This document shows positions 43,724-44,947 of a DNA stretch of 44,947 bases, one piece after another; position 1 is the first letter of the stretch, and each line of letters opens with the position of its first letter. The notes under the pieces were generated by a model. The model searched no databases and was not told where the DNA came from. It worked only from the letters and a program-made list of their open reading frames with translations. The DNA is from Planctomycetia bacterium (GTDB taxonomy: Bacteria > Planctomycetota > Phycisphaerae > Phycisphaerales > SM1A02), in the NCBI GenBank assembly GCA_005790605.1, contig SXUI01000014.1:1-44947 (forward strand), read 5' to 3'. A program made the position numbers and the translations under genes.

Positions 43724-43774
43724 GCATCCTCGGTCTCCCTGCGCGCAGTGAACCGCGAATGGTCTCCCGGATGC
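43724..43774. repeat. symmetric structured element with two GGTCTCCC copies
   Basis: The outer arms GCATCC (43724-43729) and GGATGC (43769-43774) pair, and inner CGCG (43742-43745) pairs with CGCG (43754-43757). The two strands of the internal loop each carry the same octamer GGTCTCCC (43732-43739 and 43761-43768), 29 bases apart. It lies between the truncated photolyase and the SUMF1-like gene. Confidence 0.45.
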
Positions 43775-43783
43775 GCGGTCGCG

Positions 43784-43797
43784 CGTCACGCATGACG
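43784..43797. terminator. small hairpin just past the broken photolyase end
   Basis: CGTCA, loop CGCA, TGACG, 11 bases beyond the photolyase stop codon on the minus strand. It may end that transcript. Confidence 0.3.
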
Positions 43798-43808
43798 ATT
43801 TTCGAATG

Positions 43809-44792
43809 TCAAGCGCGCGAACGAGCAAAGTGGTCCGCGTTTTCATTCCACCGAATGTGATTTGTGGAAGGCTTAAACGCTCGATGCATGGACACCCTTG
43901 GAAAGCCAACAAGGATGTGTTGGTAAAACTCGCGCCAAATGAGCTCGCTTATCCACTGCGCGGCGCCGCCATTGCCCGCGTTGTGTTCCTCATACCTTCC
44001 GCCGTTCGCGCGGCATGCGGTAACGAAACACTGCCGCGGCGACAAGACTCCAGCGGCGAGGTACGGCGACAAGGAGCTCGTGCCATCTATCGCGGGTGCA
44101 TCGCGATCGCGGCTATAAGTGACGATACTGCTCTCAACAAACACTCTGAGTCGGTCAATGGCCGCACGCTCTCCCGCCGGCCATTGATCAGCATCCGCGG
44201 GTACGTCCCAACCCTCAATTCGCGCGGGAATCGACGTCGCCTGCACCTCAATCGGGCTCTGGCACTTTGGCTCAGGAAGCAGCTCGACGCTTTGTTCCTT
44301 GAGCCGCTGTAGCGCGCGGCGTTTGAATGGCGTAAACACCGAATAAAACCGCCCTTCGTCAGTCCGGATGGAACCGGGCGCAAAGATGACGCGATCATGG
44401 AATCCGCTCACGCGGAGTCCCTCGGATTCTAGTCTTCGCGCAACCACTTCATCTCTCCGCCGTTCGTTCACTTCGTACTCATGGTTGTAGACAAGCGAGT
44501 CACAGTGTGCTGCGCGTGCTACAGCCAGCAGACAATCGCCAATCTGCTTCGTGCCCTCTGCGCGCACGACGAGCAGCGGAATATGCAGACGCGCCAACGC
44601 CGTGGAGAGTTCGCGGAGATTTCGTAGCCAGAAATCAATCTTGATGCTCGCATCATCATGTTTGCGCCACATCTCGGAGCAGATCACGTACGCACCGACA
44701 ACTCCGCGAGTCGCGGTCATACTCGCACCATGCAACGCAGCGTTGTCGTGCGTGCGGAGATCTCGACGGAACCAAACGAGTGGGCGGCTCAT
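43809..44792 (-). pseudogene. phr: deoxyribodipyrimidine photolyase truncated at the C-terminus
   Basis: 327 residues from the ATG at 44792 (MSRPLVWFRRDLRTHDNAAL, the usual start); the frame reaches a further 40 non-family residues upstream. The N-terminal alpha/beta domain is intact, and the first part of the FAD domain is present (SSLSPYLAAGVLSPRQC, then WISELIWREFYQHILVGFP). The sequence follows the family up to NHIRWNENADHFARSRA and then stops. Photolyases run to about 470 residues; the missing part holds the TGYPxVDA, NxxR and WQW regions that bind FAD and the lesion. No other frame downstream continues the protein, so this is a deletion and not a frameshift. It is probably inactive. An AT-rich TAGATT box lies 10 bases before the ATG. 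Confidence 0.85.
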
Positions 44793-44947
44793 GCGTTCGT
44801 TTAATCTACCGCCCCGCGTGCCAACTCCGCCGCCAAGTCGCAGCCTGTCGACGCGAACTTCGCCGCCACGCACCAGTTGCCTGTAACGCACAAGCGCAAA
44901 AGTTCTGCGCATGGCACCTGCCTGCTGAAAGTTTATGCACTGCGCAC
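44793..44947. other. region upstream of the photolyase to the window edge
   Basis: 155 bases. It contains the candidate -10 TAGATT (44803-44808, minus strand) of the photolyase gene. No further gene can be supported before the window ends. Confidence 0.4.

Noticed and set aside
43499-43912. Frameshifted continuation of the photolyase
   Set aside because: None of the frames past 43809 contains the conserved TGYPxVDA or WQW regions, so a simple frameshift does not explain the truncation.
1-44947. CRISPR arrays, insertion sequences, toxin-antitoxin pairs or phage genes
   Set aside because: No regularly spaced repeats, transposase or integrase motifs, or typical small gene pairs were seen.

Overview
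The window is about 45 kb of a GC-rich, tightly packed bacterial chromosome, with no insertion sequence, prophage or CRISPR array. It most resembles a planctomycete of the class Phycisphaerae. The evidence is two exported proteins ending in the short 'DxNxDGxVxxxDLxxLLxxWG' calcium-binding (dockerin/EF-hand-like) tail common in that group, a TatC with a long extra loop, an alternative complex III plus cytochrome c oxidase operon, and a SUMF1-type surface protein. The lineage call is inference from protein features; no 16S gene is present.

Layout. (1) 1-11319, minus strand: one respiratory operon in the order actA, actB, actC, actD, actE, actF, a small membrane protein, SCO, coxB, coxA (coxA runs off the left edge). 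Together these encode a quinol:cytochrome c reductase (alternative complex III) and a caa3-type oxidase with a cytochrome c domain on subunit II. (2) 11320-11577: divergent control region containing a perfect 20-bp palindrome of CRP/FNR geometry. (3) 11578-15637, plus strand: tatD, tatC, tadA, a HAD phosphatase and a small membrane protein, followed by three consecutive hairpins. (4) 15789-19233, minus: truD, a DUF151 nuclease-family gene and a secreted subtilase with a dockerin-like tail. (5) 19496-22739, plus: metK, an RsmB-type RNA methyltransferase and a PtsN-like IIA protein. (6) 22759-24771, minus: a polyferredoxin-TPR membrane protein, divergent from a DnaJ-class co-chaperone (24832). 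(7) 25747-28487, minus: gatB, hpt and a PH-domain membrane protein. (8) 28600-31654, plus: secreted cyclophilin, MFS/LplT-like carrier, truB. (9) 31634-34573, minus: lspA, a DksA-like protein with an H1-like tail, accA. (10) 34619 proC (+), then a minus-strand ABC exporter pair and mltA. (11) 39031 tatA (+), rmuC (-), tRNA-Val(CAC) (+). (12) 41227 to the right edge: the least stable-looking part, with a TlpA-like gene that appears to lack its 5' end, a SUMF1/dockerin protein behind a structured leader, and a photolyase missing its C-terminal third.

How the genes fit together. ActB carries a twin-arginine signal with a lipobox, and tatC lies directly across the divergent promoter from the act operon; tatA is 28 kb away. 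LspA would mature the ActB lipoprotein (and MltA). SCO would load CuA of CoxB. The rest is mostly housekeeping: translation and tRNA/rRNA modification (truB, truD, tadA, gatB, RsmB-like), purine salvage (hpt), fatty-acid synthesis (accA), proline (proC) and SAM (metK).

I found no clear new defence or mobile system. The items most worth a second look are the actA/tatD palindrome, the unnamed 114-residue ACIII-operon protein, the polyferredoxin-TPR fusion, the H1-tailed DksA-like protein, the TatC insertion, the truB start with an ATC codon behind a perfect ribosome binding site, and the damaged right-hand end with a symmetric structured element.
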